From Diphasiastrum complanatum (Eukaryota > Streptophyta > Lycopodiopsida > Lycopodiales > Lycopodiaceae), in the NCBI GenBank assembly GCA_029204225.1, contig CM055113.1, forward strand, positions 30,709,317-30,773,316: 64,000 bases of DNA, in the 5' to 3' direction. The notes beneath the pieces are model-generated. The model had not been told where the DNA came from and made no database searches. It was given only the letters and a program-made list of their open reading frames with translations. The position numbers and the translations under genes are program-made. Every line of letters begins with the position of its first letter. The stretch's first letter is position 1. Of the stretch, positions 42,684 through 56,668 are shown in pieces.

Positions 42684-43763
42684 TGTTACATACCTATGTA
42701 ACTAGCAGTACTTCAGACCCCTAATAGTCCATTTAGTGTTGGGGGCTAAATGGCAAGGTACCCTTAGGATTAAGGGTATGTGCCCTTGGATAAGGACAAG
42801 CAAGTGACTATACCTTAGTTGGAGGTATGGAGTCACGTGACCCTTGGATAAGAGGTATCCTTAGTATTAAGGGTAGGTGTCTTAGATTAAGGTACTAGTG
42901 TCCTTGGTTAAGGACAAGTAGGTGTCTATGCCTTGGATGGAGGTATGGAACCTAGAGAGGTGTTAGAAAGTCATTGGATGACTAATTTTCTAAAACCTTG
43001 GGCCTCAATCTCGAACCATATCACTTTATTGGTCTAGGACCAAAGTATACATGCACAAGTTGGGCAATATGACCTAGTAGGAGGGTGCCCTTCTAAAGTG
43101 TCCATTGAGTTCCCAACTCCCACAAGAAAGGCATTCAAAGAGTCATAGGTTATGGAAAGAGTCTCTTGACCTTCCATAAGCCTATGGAGGCTCTTGGATA
43201 TTCTTTAACTCCCCTAGGCTTCTCTCTCTCTCATTGGATGAGCACGGAACTCCATAGTGCATTGGAGGGGTCCAAGGGCCATCTATATGAGGGTAGTAGG
43301 GCACCCATTGGGAGGGGGAGATCTCTCTTGTTTGCTTTGCTTATGCTCTAGTGTTGTTACTAGTGCGTAGAGTGCTTTCTTGTGGTAGTATGCTTGAGGT
43401 TTGGATCTTGCTTATGGTATGGGACATAAGTAGGGTTTGGATCTTGAGAATGCTATGGAGTGTTGTGGTATGCTTGTGATTTGTTTATGGTTAGCAAGGA
43501 GGTGCTAGATACGTCTTGCTTGGAGCTTGGATCTAGCTATGGTTGGGTGGTGAATACTTGAGGCCAGCTTGTTATCTATCTTTGTGTCTAAAGAGTAGGG
43601 ACACAGGTGGAGGAGAGATCCTTGGAGGCTTGCAGATCCTTACTTGCAGGTGGAGGCATCCTAGCTTGGAGTTGGGGAGCATCTTGAAGCTTGCAGGTTG
43701 CTTGGAGGACATTTGGAAGCTCTACCTTGGATTTGGAGGACTTCCTCACCTCTACTTGTAAAA
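42684..43763 (+). mobile_element. Right LTR of the Ty3 chromovirus element (about 1.08 kb)
   Basis: It starts TGTTACATACCTATGTAACT after AGGGGGAAGGAA, the same as the left LTR. Similarity to the left LTR ends at CTACTTGTAAAA (about 43763). It carries about 350 bp, roughly 43055-43430, not present in the left copy. Confidence 0.85.
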
Positions 43764-46024
43764 TTTTAAAACAACCATATATAAACTCATTCATATTGTA
43801 TACACTGTCGAGACGTAAATACAAGAGATCTTTACAAGAAAATATTAAATAACATTTTAAATACAATTCAATCGATTTCATTTGCACACAATTCTTCACT
43901 TAATCAACATTGATATCTTGCCATTCATCTGAGTCAAGTTCTAAATGTAGTTCAAGTCCATATACATACATCTTGAAATGGACACAGTTGCCTCTAGTTC
44001 ATCATCTTGATCATTTGCACCACTTCCCCACTTATCTAGTAGTACATATATCGCTTTATACGCTTCGCAAGCCTCTGTGGAATGTAAATGTCATACTAAC
44101 CTTATTTGCTAGTGGTGGCAAAAAAATGCCTTACTATGATAAAAGACCCCACTTAATAGAAAAGTTTTTTTTTTAAAAAATGGTGGGAAAGTTGTGAATC
44201 TTTCAATCGCCAGGATCTATGCACATTATGGACAATCAATCTAACAGTGAGCAGCAATTTGCACTTAGTACACCTAAGTGTCCTCTGGTTCTATAAAGAG
44301 GGAATTCACACAACCCTATTCACTATCCCTCATGTTGTCTTGCTCTCTCTCTCTCTCTCCCTCATTCTTGCTTTCCTGGTGCTCTACTGTACGGTGATTG
44401 TGATTGAAGAGAACGTTCGTGGATGCTATTGGAAGAGCAATCGTATTGCAAACAAAGGTGAGAACGTTTTGAATGGTAGCTCGCTGATAAGGAAGGATGC
44501 ATGCTAAGGATGAATGCTCACAGGGTGTTGTGATTACCATTGTGTAGTAGCAAGGTTTGACTGGCATATTGGAATTGGATATTACTACAAGTAATCGTTG
44601 TCCCAGCGGGCAAACGTGCATAATTTTTCAGATATTTTTTCAACCTTTTTGGCTTATGAAAAATGCTGGACAACAAACCAACTGTTGAGTATCATTATCA
44701 ACATTCTTGGAAAGTGACTAATCGCTGACCAGCGCCCTCTCTAATGCGGATCTGGCCACTAGCCAGCGCTGTTTTTTTGCTTATTATTGCTTGAACTTCA
44801 GCGATCTACCATAAGCTCTTTGTATGAGCAATGTTGCAAGCGTTTTTCAATACATAATGCGTTTAAAAATTTGATGGATTGTTGTCCTTCCAGTTGGTTT
44901 CTGGATTTACCAAAAGCTATAGCATGAATATGGTTGATGAGAATGCTCTTACTATACTCGATTGGCTGCAATCTGTACGCAGTATTGCTACATACGATTG
45001 CTCTTTTGGTTTGATAAAGAGTATGATGGTATCTATCGCTGTGATTACGAAAAAGAAAGTAGTAAAAAGGTGGCTGGATATGCTAATATATTCTTGAGTA
45101 ATAGTAAGCCTGACAGAGTCATTATCAATAGCTAGCTACTTACTTATCCATAGATTACTCGTATAGCTTTTCATTCTTCGAGAGCAAGAATACTCTATAC
45201 TTAATTCAATACTTTCGGTATGAATGCCTTAGCACATGGGTGATTCGTTTAAGCAGCTGAAAATGGATAGTTCACAAGAGATGACTTTAACTCTCATTCA
45301 GGTATGATGCTTTATGGAATATCACCAATACAGTGGGTGACCTAACTTGGCACCATGATTTTACTCACGTATATATGATGATTTGCAAACCTTGCGTGTA
45401 ATGGATTTTTTAAGTAACAAATCCAGTATAGGCTGATCCTGCATGCGCAGTAGGTGACATGGGCATGAGTTTAAATTTTTTTTTCTGCATCCAGTGTCCA
45501 GTTAATATAAGTAAAGTCAAATACTTATATAGAGCTCGACCATGGTACACTTGAATGGCATGGATTTGTCCAAGTTGTTTGACGCTTGGACTCCCGGTAA
45601 ACTGATAGTGGAGACCTGTGGGGGCTAGTGTAGCAGGGTGATGCTCTAGTACCTAGCTCTGTGACCATTGCCCAGTCTCTTTCCATATGTGTAATGAAAG
45701 ATACCTGCTTACATGTAGAATGTATATGTGAAACTAATACGTTCTTTTTTCTTTTTTATTGATCGGTATGGCGTCTGCCCTGATACGGCTTTGTTATAAG
45801 AGCAAAATGCATTGTTAGATTATGAAATGAATGATTGGGAAGATTGGACGTACTAGTATTTAATGCAACTTAGCTGATAAAGTAGTGAATCTTGTTTCGG
45901 ACATGGATAACAACTGATGCTCGGCTTTGACACATGTCTTCCTCATGCAACTAACTCGTGCGGTTTTGGGGTTCAAAGGTTTGGTCTTGACTTGTCAAGA
46001 GGGACTATGTGAAATCTTGTTACT
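43764..46024. other. Long intergenic stretch without a recognised gene
   Basis: Frames such as 43910-44176, 44247-44507 and 44879-45097 have no recognisable motif. A short CT run lies at 44340-44358 and a TA-rich region around 45480-45520. No RNA gene was recognised. Confidence 0.45.
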
Positions 46025-48160
<2,136 letters not shown>

Positions 48161-48355
48161 ATGAACTGTAAACTCACTGCAAGGACCACATTTCAGCCGC
48201 ATAAGGACCGTCGCGTAAGGACCGCAATTAGGCCGCATAGGGGCCACCGCCACCTAGATCGGAAAATCAGCGTCCGTCAATGATATACTAAATTTCCAAA
48301 TCATCGGCCGCCACCTAGATTGGCCACCATTGTCCGTCAACGACAGGCACTCTTT
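48161..48355. other. Spacer between the CT array and the foldback repeat
   Basis: Contains GCCGCATA.GG(A/G)CC(G/A) repeats and two copies of CCGCCACCTAGAT. No gene. Confidence 0.45.
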
Positions 48356-49024
48356 ACTAGTATAGTATAAAACTATTTTAGAGAGAGAATGTGTGATGTG
48401 CTGTAAAAAATGTCACACTTTTGCTAGCAAAAATGTCACGCTTTGCTGGCAAAAACTGTCACCCATTTGCAAAAGGAAAAGCTAAATAGGTTTTAAAAAA
48501 ATGGTAAAAAAAAACACAGCCTCCAAAAATATATAAACACTTTTTGTGGGTAAGTGCCCATTGCCCATCATCGACGGGCACAATAACTAGTCTATATATA
48601 TAAACACTTTTTGTGGTTAAGTGTTTGTCATCGACGGGGCACAAGCAACTAGTATGGTATAAAACTATTTTAGAGAGAGAATGTGTGAGGTGCCTTTAAA
48701 AATATCACGCTTTTGCCGCAAAAATGTCACGCTTTGCCGGCAAAAAATGTCACCCATTTGCAAAAGTAAAAGCTAAATACAACCTCCAAAAATATATAAA
48801 CACTTTTTGTGGGTAAGTGCCCACTAGTTGGTTGTGCACGTCGATGACGGGCGATGGGCACTTACCCACAAAAAGTGTTTATATATTTTTGGAGACTGTG
48901 TTTTTTTTACCATTGTTTTAAAACCTATTTAGCTTTTTTCCTTTTGCAAATGGGTGACATTTTTTGCCGGCAAAGCGTGACATTTTTACAGCAAACACAC
49001 ATTCTCTTTTTAAAATAATTTTAT
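48356..49024. repeat. Foldback repeat with two direct copies and one inverted copy
   Basis: Copy 1 (48356-48590) and shortened copy 2 (48648-48830) are direct. Both begin ACTAGTAT.GTATAAAACTA and contain ATGTCACGCTTTGC.GGC and AAACACTTTTTGTGGGTAAG. Copy 3 (48838-49024) is the inverse of them. Copies 2 and 3 therefore form a hairpin around 48835. TCATCGACGGGC motifs mark the copy ends. It is non-coding and looks like a decayed MITE or foldback cluster. Confidence 0.8.
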
Positions 49025-50384
49025 TATATATAGATACATACTTGTATATGTGTGTGTGTGTATATAAAAATAATGTGCTTCAATAAAGAAGCCAAGTCAA
49101 TCTGAAATCAGAATATGTAGTTTTCATACTTTAATAACTTGAATTAAAGATGGAGGAATATGTTAGCAAGGCAAATTTTGAAAAACAAACGTCATGCGTG
49201 AAGAGCAACCAGGGACGTCAAATTTCAACGACGGGCGTTAACTTTAGAGAGGCGTCGTGTTGAAATGGCATGAAGGGCAACAATGCGTGTAAAATTTCAA
49301 CAAGGTGGGCGTGTGAGCACTAAACACTGAAACACTGAATGAATGATAGCAATAGTATGGTCGAAGGAGAGGAGCGTCATGAATGATGATGATCGAGATG
49401 AACTATGGATGATGGTAATGGGTCGTAAATTTTTTCTGGGCCCTACTCTTTAATGAGGCCCTAGTACTAGTGCCCCTAGTGCAGCCCAAATCGATCAGGC
49501 AGGCAGGCAGCTTCACAATCTTTCTTTGACGATCCATCGCTCTTTCTTGCGTGTCTAATATTGTATGGCCTTCTCACGTCCCCGATGATCGATCCCAGTT
49601 CCATCCATGGCACCACCACCACAAGTTACAACTGCATTGCCAGCAGATTGGATCAGCACCAGCCCCCCCGGACTTTTGTGGCTTGTTTATAGGATTTTAT
49701 ACTTTTTGCTTGGGTTGCATATTGATGACAGCAGTGGTGATCACAGACGCCACGTTGGAGTGTTTGTTTGTGCAGAACAACGAGGTGACATGAGCAATTC
49801 GGCTGGTAATATAGTTCTTTTCCGGTGTTCAGATTTTTGCAGATTTTTTCCATTGTTTGACTTGTGGTTGAATTGTTTTAAAGTTGCCAAAGAAAGTGAG
49901 TCTCATCATGAATAAAGACCGGGAGCGAGAAACTATACTGCATATCTTCTCCTATTAATTCATTTGGAATTTGGGAGCCCATGCATCTGCACACGCCAAG
50001 AGCAATGCCTTCATAATCCACTCGCTCAAACCTCAGGTACTGTCCTCCTCTTCGGAGCCTGCAGTCCGACATCGACGCCTTCATATCGATAGTGATAAAA
50101 AGTGCAATCGACGTACAACGCGGAAAATTTGAAAAGAGTAAAGCTCGCAGACAGGTTTGTTATGAAGTCAACATCTATATACAGAAGCTAGACTGTGCTT
50201 TTCCAATAAAAGGATTGGTCCGGGTGATAATTTTGTCAGCTGTAGAGCTGCCAGCATGGATCAAAACTGTTCTAGCTTTGGATTAGCTGCTGTGTTCATG
50301 GATATGGTGTGAGTTTGAAAATTCCTCTCCTTTGTAGCTTGATTATAACATTTCCACAGGCCACAAAACTCGCTAATTGCAGCA
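49025..50384. other. Upstream of the transporter gene
   Basis: A TG/TA microsatellite lies at 49045-49065. Frames at 49551-49915 (plus) and 50084-49878 (minus) have no recognised domain. The promoter and any 5' non-coding exon of the WAT1-related gene should lie in the last part of this interval. Confidence 0.4.
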
Positions 50385-52948
50385 ATGAAACTAAAGCCGC
50401 TTTGTGGTTGCCAACTATCCGATGTCTTCAAACTCCATGCAGCTTTGGTCATGGCGCAGCTGGCATTTGCAGGCTTTGAGATACTGTCTCGAGTTGCTTT
50501 AATTAAAGGTGCTGGTAGAATCGCCTTCTCCTTTTACAGGAACGTTATTGCCAGTCTACTGCTAGGAGTGTCAGGGTTTTTCCTGGAAACGTATGTTTTG
50601 ATCATATTGATTGAGAGCTGCAGGAAACAACGGCTGGGCGTTTTACTGAATTTCAGCCGAGAAAACTTAGAAATCAGACATCGACAGAAATGAGTATAAT
50701 CTTGTAAATTTTTAACTAAACATTGTCTAATAAGAAACTGCACTACGCGAGGGTAGTTAATATGCGTTGCAACACCAGCTGTTTGTAATTAAATTCCCAA
50801 AAGTACAAAGAATTTCTACAGCCCAGCTGGTCTTATTCACGTTCAACTTACAGCTTCATTTATCCTGCATGCAGAGGCCAAAGACCAAGATTGACCTTCC
50901 ACATCGTTTGCCTCTTTTTTATCCTTGGATTTATCGGGTAAGCTACGTTTACCTAGTTTCAAAGCAAATTTTTTTTTGCCTAATTTGTTTCTGTATCTAC
51001 CAATAAAACAAAGACATAGAAGCCTCCGCAGGTTGCTGGAGACAAATGCCTCCAAAGTTTAAACGTGTGTGTTTTTGTTTTGTAGAGTTACTGTTAATCA
51101 GTTATGTTACTTGGAAGGCTTAAGGTACACATCGCCAATATTTGCTTCCGCAATGAGAAACACCACTCCTGTTTTCACGTTCATTATTGCTGTATTATGC
51201 AGGTACAGAATTGTGTTACCTTTTGTATTGAAGAGTTATTAGAAGTTGGAACACATCGCATTAGATTATCCATTGGATGCTCTTTGTACAACCTTTTTGT
51301 TGAAGTTAACAATTTCTATTTAATAGACATTTTAACTTTGATATATCTATCAATAAGTTTCTATGAATATTCATCGTCATAGTGCATTACGTCGCTCTTA
51401 GCAGGATGGAGAAGTTACGTATCCGAAAATTGGATGGACAAGCAAAAGTGGTTGGCACTGCTTTGGCCATTTGTGGTTCAGTGGTTCTATCGATCTACAG
51501 AGGCCCAGCTGTCCTTAAAAGCAAGATAACAATATTGCACATACCTGAGGTAAAGTCTCAGCAATCACTTGTCAACAACTCTTTGCAAACGATCACTATT
51601 ATAGGATCCATCCACGATGCAATCCTGGCAACTTGGCGCCCTATTCCTTGTGGTATCCTGCATCGCCTTCGCCTTATTTCTAATCATGCAGGTTAGCTAT
51701 ATTCTCGTTAGAATGCCATGAAAGCTATTTAAAGGTAACTCATGCTACTTATCTGTTCCAGTACGCAGGAATTAAAAGTATTATCAATGTATCAAGTCCT
51801 ATTCGTACAGACGCTAATGACGCATGTGTAAGCTGCAGGTGCCTGCACTACAAAAATATCCTGCCCCAGTTTCCCTTGCTGCCTTGTCATGCTTTTTCAG
51901 TGTACTTCAGCTACCAATACTTGGAGTTATCTACGAGCCAGAACGCTCTAAGTGGGCACCTACAGGTGCATCTGAGATTATAAGCATCGTATACGCAGTA
52001 ATAATTCATAGACCTAAAGTTTTTGTTGTCTAGCACCTAGAGGCAACACTGAACAGTGAACAGTTACCATAATAATTTGAAATCATCGATTGAACGTCAA
52101 GTACTGTTGTATGAAGTATCTTGTTCAGCAGTTCCTTGTCAACATGTTTCCAGGGAATAATTGCATCCGGTCTTGACTCCGGTATACAATCGTGGGGCGT
52201 TTACAAAGGAGGACCAGTCATAGTAGCTGCATATCAGCCCCTCGAAACAGTTGTCACGACGATCCTTAGTTTCGTTTTTTTGAAAGAGACACTACACTTG
52301 GGAAGGTGAGGCACAGAGCTTTTACCACATGCAATTTCCATAATATTCTGAAAGGTACTGTAGTTGAAAGTTGAAACATTCGGATCTTGACAGGTACTGC
52401 ACTCTTAGGTTTCCTATAATCCAGTATGTGCAAAACATTTTTTCCAGTTTGTGCTTTTCTCTTCTTATTACCTAATCAACCACGGAATCTATTTACACTT
52501 TACTAATTTGTATTGGCTTATCGTTTGGTGGTGCAGCGTAATCGGCGGAGTTCTTGTTATTCTGGGACTCTATCTTTTAATTTGGGGCCAAGAGAGAGAG
52601 CGGCAGATCATGGCTTCAAAAGTAGCGGATGATGTTGAACTTCCAGTAAGATCGAGAACTTTGCGTCTTTCATTTGATATCATCGCACCTCCCATGAGGC
52701 CCGACCCAAATAGTGATGTATCTTCTAGAGGTTCGAGATGCATGTCTAGTCTCCAATTGCCAAGATTATCAAGTGATAGATTGTCCAGGTTGTCAAATGA
52801 CTCATCTGAAAGGCCAGGGCAGCATCAACAGATTGAAACTCTGTTGAGTGGGAAGATTTTTCCAACACTTCCTAGTTGTTGTGAAAAGCAGAGTCCTGGA
52901 GGCATCAAAAAGGCCAGAGCAGTATCAGACAGATTCAAAATCTGTTGA
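50385..52948 (+). CDS. WAT1-related / EamA-domain transporter, 8 exons
   Basis: Multi-pass membrane transporter of the plant drug/metabolite superfamily (the WAT1/UMAMIT group, whose members move amino acids or auxin). The substrate here cannot be told. Exons: 50385-50590, 50875-50937, 51086-51202, 51405-51549, 51605-51691, 51839-51997, 52154-52305 and 52537-52948. All introns are GT-AG and they join in one frame of 446 residues. Family signatures appear in order: HAALVMAQLAFAGFEILSRV, FYRNVIASLLLG, FFLETGQRPRLTF, QLCYLEGLRYTSPIFASAMR then NTTPVFTFIIAVL, KLDGQAKVVGTALAICGSVV, SWQLGALFLVVSCIAFALFL, GLDSGIQSWGVYKGGPVIVA, AYQPLETVVTTILSFVFLKE and IGGVLVILGLYLLIWGQ. The start is the first Met before TM1. 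The last about 115 residues are a Ser/Arg-rich cytosolic tail. Its end overlaps a 100-bp duplication, so the stop may be recent. Confidence 0.93.
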
Positions 52949-52990
52949 GTGAGGAGATTTTTACAATACTTTTGAGTTGTTGTGGAAAGA
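52808..52990. repeat. 100-bp tandem duplication across the transporter stop codon
   Basis: AAAGGCCAGGGCAGCATCAA...GTTGAGTGGGAAGATTTTT (52808-52889) is repeated 100 bp on (52908-52990). The second copy has one extra base in ATCAGACAGATTC. The annotated TGA (52946-52948) lies inside the second copy, in a frame different from that used through the first. Confidence 0.85.
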
Positions 52991-53005
52991 AATCTCTCAT
53001 TTGTC

Positions 53006-53281
53006 TGTTTGGAGTACCGCAAATCACACTAGACAGTGTCTAGTACTGCCATTCAGAGTTAGGAGGCTTCATACTTTTCACATTAATGATCTCGGTCTTT
53101 TGAACGATCACACATTTCAAAATCTTTGCAAAGAGGCGCCGCCGCGCCGAAGTGGAGAATCTAGAATATTCCCTCTGAAAGTTTTGATATTCCCTCTACT
53201 TTTCATCCTTTCCATAGCAATATCGGATCGACGCACCAGAGGTAGGAAAGAGTATAGCCACAAGAGAAAATCTTCCAACCT
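53006..53281 (+). repeat. Copia leader segment just downstream of the transporter
   Basis: 53010-53235 matches the minus strand of 10300-10090, the leader of a Copia element with a PBS at 10632. Insertion or truncation therefore begins within about 60 bp of the transporter stop codon. Confidence 0.7.
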
Positions 53282-53745
53282 ATGAAGAACTAGGTGGGTT
53301 GCTTTTGCAAGAAGAGCAACGTCAAGAGAACTTGAATCATCGTAACAGGAGCTATGATCAAGCTCTTGCAGTTAGAGGACGAGGTGGAAGATTTGGCTGT
53401 GGAAGGTATCAATCGAGAGGAGGAAACTCAAGCCGGAGATCATTTCAACAATTTCATGAGCAAGTCAATGATAGTCCGAATCGAGGCCCTTGGAATCAAG
53501 GCCGAGGTCAAGGATGCGGCTATTCAAGACAAAATAAACCTGGAAATTGTAGGTACTACAACAAACCTGGCCACTGGGTCTAGTCAATTCATGCAAGATC
53601 CTAGTCAAGCACACTGGAAGTCTGCTATACGTATTCTTAGATACATTTGAGCGACATTGAATTTTGGTTTGAAGTATGATCAGCCTGAAGCGCCAATGTT
53701 GGTAGGTTATGCAGATGTCGATTGGGCAGGTAATTGAGGGAGAGT
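53282..53745 (+). pseudogene. Copia gag C-terminus joined to RNase H start
   Basis: The gag C-terminal region has LLLQEEQRQENLNHRN, a Gly/Arg-rich basic stretch (VRGRGGRFGCGRYQSRGGNS) and a decayed knuckle CRYYNKPGHWV (second Cys lost). At about 53580 it jumps to the RT end and RNase H start: SQFMQDPSQAHWKSAIRILR, then YDQPEAPMLVGYADVDWAGN. Protease, integrase and most of RT are gone. A purine tract (TTGAGGGAGAG) ends at 53745. Confidence 0.82.
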
Positions 53746-53980
53746 GTTAGAAATCAATGATAAACTTCATTAACAAATTACGAGGTACATTAATGATGAC
53801 AGCTGCAGTCGTAGGCTAGTCTATTAGTCTACTCGTAGGTTTTCTCTCTCTATCAGGGGTTCAGGGTCTATTTGTACATTTTACATTCTGTATGAGATAT
53901 AGAGTGATAGTGTGATTGTGCGTGTTCTTCTTCCGCCTTCTTGTGGTGAATGCTTGATGTTGCATATATGAATGTTGACA
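53746..53980 (+). mobile_element. 3' LTR of the truncated Copia element (about 235 bp)
   Basis: It starts TGTTAGAAATCAATG after the purine tract and ends AATGTTGACA. Its final about 35 bp (GTGAATGCTTGATGTTGCATAT) match the LTR end next to the minus-strand PBS at 10632, showing one family. Confidence 0.7.
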
Positions 53981-54817
53981 CTACTCTAAGAAATCAGGGA
54001 ACAATACAACATCAAGATTAATCTACACAACAAAAGAATCAAGAGAGCTAACTACCTAACAGCATTCTAGCATCCCAAAAATGAAAAGATACACCTCTCT
54101 TGATGGTTGGAATGCCCAAGAACAATCAAGGACAGGATTATTAGTGAATATGCAAGATCTGATCCACAATCTCAGCCTATTTAGTTTATCTGGATGCTGA
54201 AAATTACAAAATCAAGAAACAAGAAAGCTAATCCACATCTACATTCCAATTGCAATAAAGAAAGCAGGAAATCTAATTAATCCACAACCACAACAAGGAA
54301 ATCAAAGCATGTTCATAGTAATTTCACTCAAGACAATAGCCATGAAGAGCTTCTCAATTGCCAATAACTCATGGAGGATCTTCTTCATTCATACAAGAGA
54401 AATGACAATACAATAAAAGCTCCCTCACAAGAGAGGGGGGCCCGTAAATAAGCAAGAGGGTTGTCCATGTGGAGCCTAAGTGGCAATTCCACTAGTTTTG
54501 AATTTACAAGTGGAAATAGCTCTTCCACTAGAGGTCACTACAAGTGGCTCACTCTACTTTTATTTAAGTGGGGTCTACATTTATTTACATTGCCTAGGAA
54601 TGTCACTAGATCCTAAATGGTCATTCCTTTTCTTGGATTCACCATGTAGGCTCACATGGAAACAATTTGTAATCCTAGCTAGTAATCCTCGACTCTCTTG
54701 CTCGGCTCTCAGTTTCTCTTGCTCTCTTTCTTCTGAGACCTCCTCGGTCTTGGGTGAGAGATGCTTTGTGTTTTCAGCTTGGCTCAGCATCTGGGGATTC
54801 TCTAGAATCTGCTAACA
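53981..54817 (-). mobile_element. Solo LTR-like repeat, copy 2 (about 840 bp)
   Basis: On the minus strand it starts TGTTAGCAGATTCTAGAGAA at 54817 and follows copy 1 (23967-24817) throughout. Small indels include ATAAATGTAGACCCC(A/T)CTTAAATAAAAG. No internal region is attached. It lies directly against the Copia LTR at 53980. Confidence 0.75.
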
Positions 54818-55119
54818 TTATCCACCCCTAATCTATTGTAGGACCCACTGCAACACATGTCACATGATGTCGTTCCGCTTGGCGCTTGAAAAAACGTGGA
54901 TCTTTGTTCGCTTCCTTAAAAGCAAGTGCTTATTTATCGCAAAACTGTTTTGCAAAATTGAAGATTTCTCAATGGCCGCTACATTCTAGCCCTCTTGAGA
55001 ACCTCTTGCGAGTCTTGCTTGCATCGTCGCCTTGCCAACTGTTTTCGCTCGCTCATTTTTCTTCCCAGGGCCTCGAAGGCTTGGAAGCGTAATTTGATTC
55101 CATAGGATAATGGCCCCAG
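54818..55119. other. Intergenic
   Basis: No gene recognised. The frame at 54886-55092 has no known motif. Confidence 0.4.
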
Positions 55120-55485
55120 GTAATCACATATCTTCTCGATGAAGCCCATTTCCTACCAGTCTTCTATCATAGTGACATATCGCAATGACATGAAGCCCAC
55201 TCTGTAGTAAAGTCGGACAATCATCTCATGGTCTTCCTTCGACTGGAGAGCCACATTGGGATAGATCCTTATTGGATCCAAGCCACGATCCCAAAAACAC
55301 TCTTATTGCATCAGAAAGGCCATCGAAAGGCAATACTCGACGCTTTTTCGCACACACAGATCGGCGTTGATCTTGTGCTTGTGTTCGAAATCCAACAACT
55401 GTAGCCTCAGATTATCCAAGGAGATATTGCTTGAGATTCTTGGCATTACCGACAGTTCACCACTTCGACCCGTGGTCGCTCTACA
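55120..55485 (-). pseudogene. Unrecognised degenerate coding sequence
   Basis: On the minus strand one frame gives VMPRISSNISLDNLRLQLLD, FEHKHKINADLCVRKSVEYC, LDPIRIYPNVALQSKEDHEM and IVRLYYRVGFMSLRYVTMIE. Two in-frame stops interrupt it. It reads like real protein and could be a retroelement gag or a decayed gene. No family is assigned. Confidence 0.4.
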
Positions 55486-55590
55486 GGCTAGGAATTTCTT
55501 CGTTTGAGCATCATGTAAAAGGGATCAATTCTTTTCCACGTTGGTACCCTTAGGTATTCTTGCAGCCGTCTGCTATCCCTTAGAACTTTG

Positions 55591-56668
55591 TGTCGTAAAA
55601 CAGCATGTGGGCGTGAGAGGCAGTGGAAGCTTGAGGATTGAACGTGACGTGTAGGAACGGAAATGCAACAGTTAGCAGTAGAAATATCCAAGTAGAAGAA
55701 TTCATACAGAATGCACAAATGAATGATGCAGTAGTGAGACAAAAATTGCACTCTGATAAATATCAACAGTGAGTACAATAGCTTGAAGTAATAACTTCAG
55801 CTTGCTGAGTGTGATAACGCTGGCTACAGAAAAAGAGAGAAATTCAATTAACTCAATTAACAATTATATAGCTTGAATCAGCTAATATATAGATTTACAA
55901 GTGTCGAGGAACAAAAATTTCTTACAAATCTTCAATGCTATTTACGCCAGTCTTTGCATATGTACAAAGCTGGTAACCGCATAAGTTGGCGACGTCGGTC
56001 AGCCAATGTAGCAAAATGCGAAAAGTCGAAAAACCCGAAGGTGCCCTTAGACTGAAGGTTTGCAACTCCTGAAGGTTCCCTTACACTAAAGGTATGTAAA
56101 TCCCTAAGGCGCCCTTAGATTCAAGGCATTGAAGAAGGCGAAAAAGATGAAAAAGCATAAAAGTGCCTTACATTGAGGGCAGAGAAGAAGGCGAAGGTGC
56201 CTGAAATCAAAGATAGTCAAGAAGGCGAAGGTGCCTTAGATTAAAGTGAGCGAAAAAGACGAAAAAGGAGAAGGTGCCTTAAAAATGATTTCTAAGGCAT
56301 TTTGGCCACTTGGCCAGTTTGTCGCATTTTTCATGAAGGAAAAAAGGAAAGAAGACGAAAAAGCAAAAGGTGCCTTAAGAATAGTTTCTTATGCTTTTTG
56401 GCCTCTTGGCCAGTGTGTCACATTTTTCGTGAAAAAAGCAAAAGGTGTCTTAAGAATGGTTTCTAAGGCATTCTGGCCACTTGGCCAGTGTGTCGCATTT
56501 TTCGCTAAGGCAAAAAGCGAAGGTGCCTTAAGAATGGTTTCCAAGGCATTCTGGAAAAAAACTTTAAAAGGGGAAAAATGTGAAGGTCCGAAATCATGTT
56601 CTCGGCCTTCCGTTTTCAAGATGCTCATTACTTGACAATTTTTAAGACTGAGCATAAGAAATCTAACA
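55591..56668 (-). mobile_element. 3' LTR of the minus-strand Copia element (about 1.08 kb)
   Basis: On the minus strand it begins TGTTAGATTTCTTATGCTCA after the purine tract AAGGGGGAG and ends TTTTACGACA at 55591. It matches 59546-60613. It holds four tandem units of 75-98 bp (starts near 56270, 56369, 56443 and 56520). On the plus strand these open a 129-codon frame repeating GALRMVSKAFWPLGQCVAFF. Confidence 0.88.

Noticed and set aside
49551-49915. Upstream exon of the transporter gene
   Set aside because: The frames show no transmembrane or EamA motif and do not splice naturally into the ATG at 50385; TM1 is already complete from that ATG.
53973-54817. TGTTGACA at 53973 as the terminus of the 840-bp repeat
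   Set aside because: AATGTTGACA is the end of the Copia LTR starting at 53746, since the same end precedes the primer site at 10632. The 840-bp repeat therefore starts after it.
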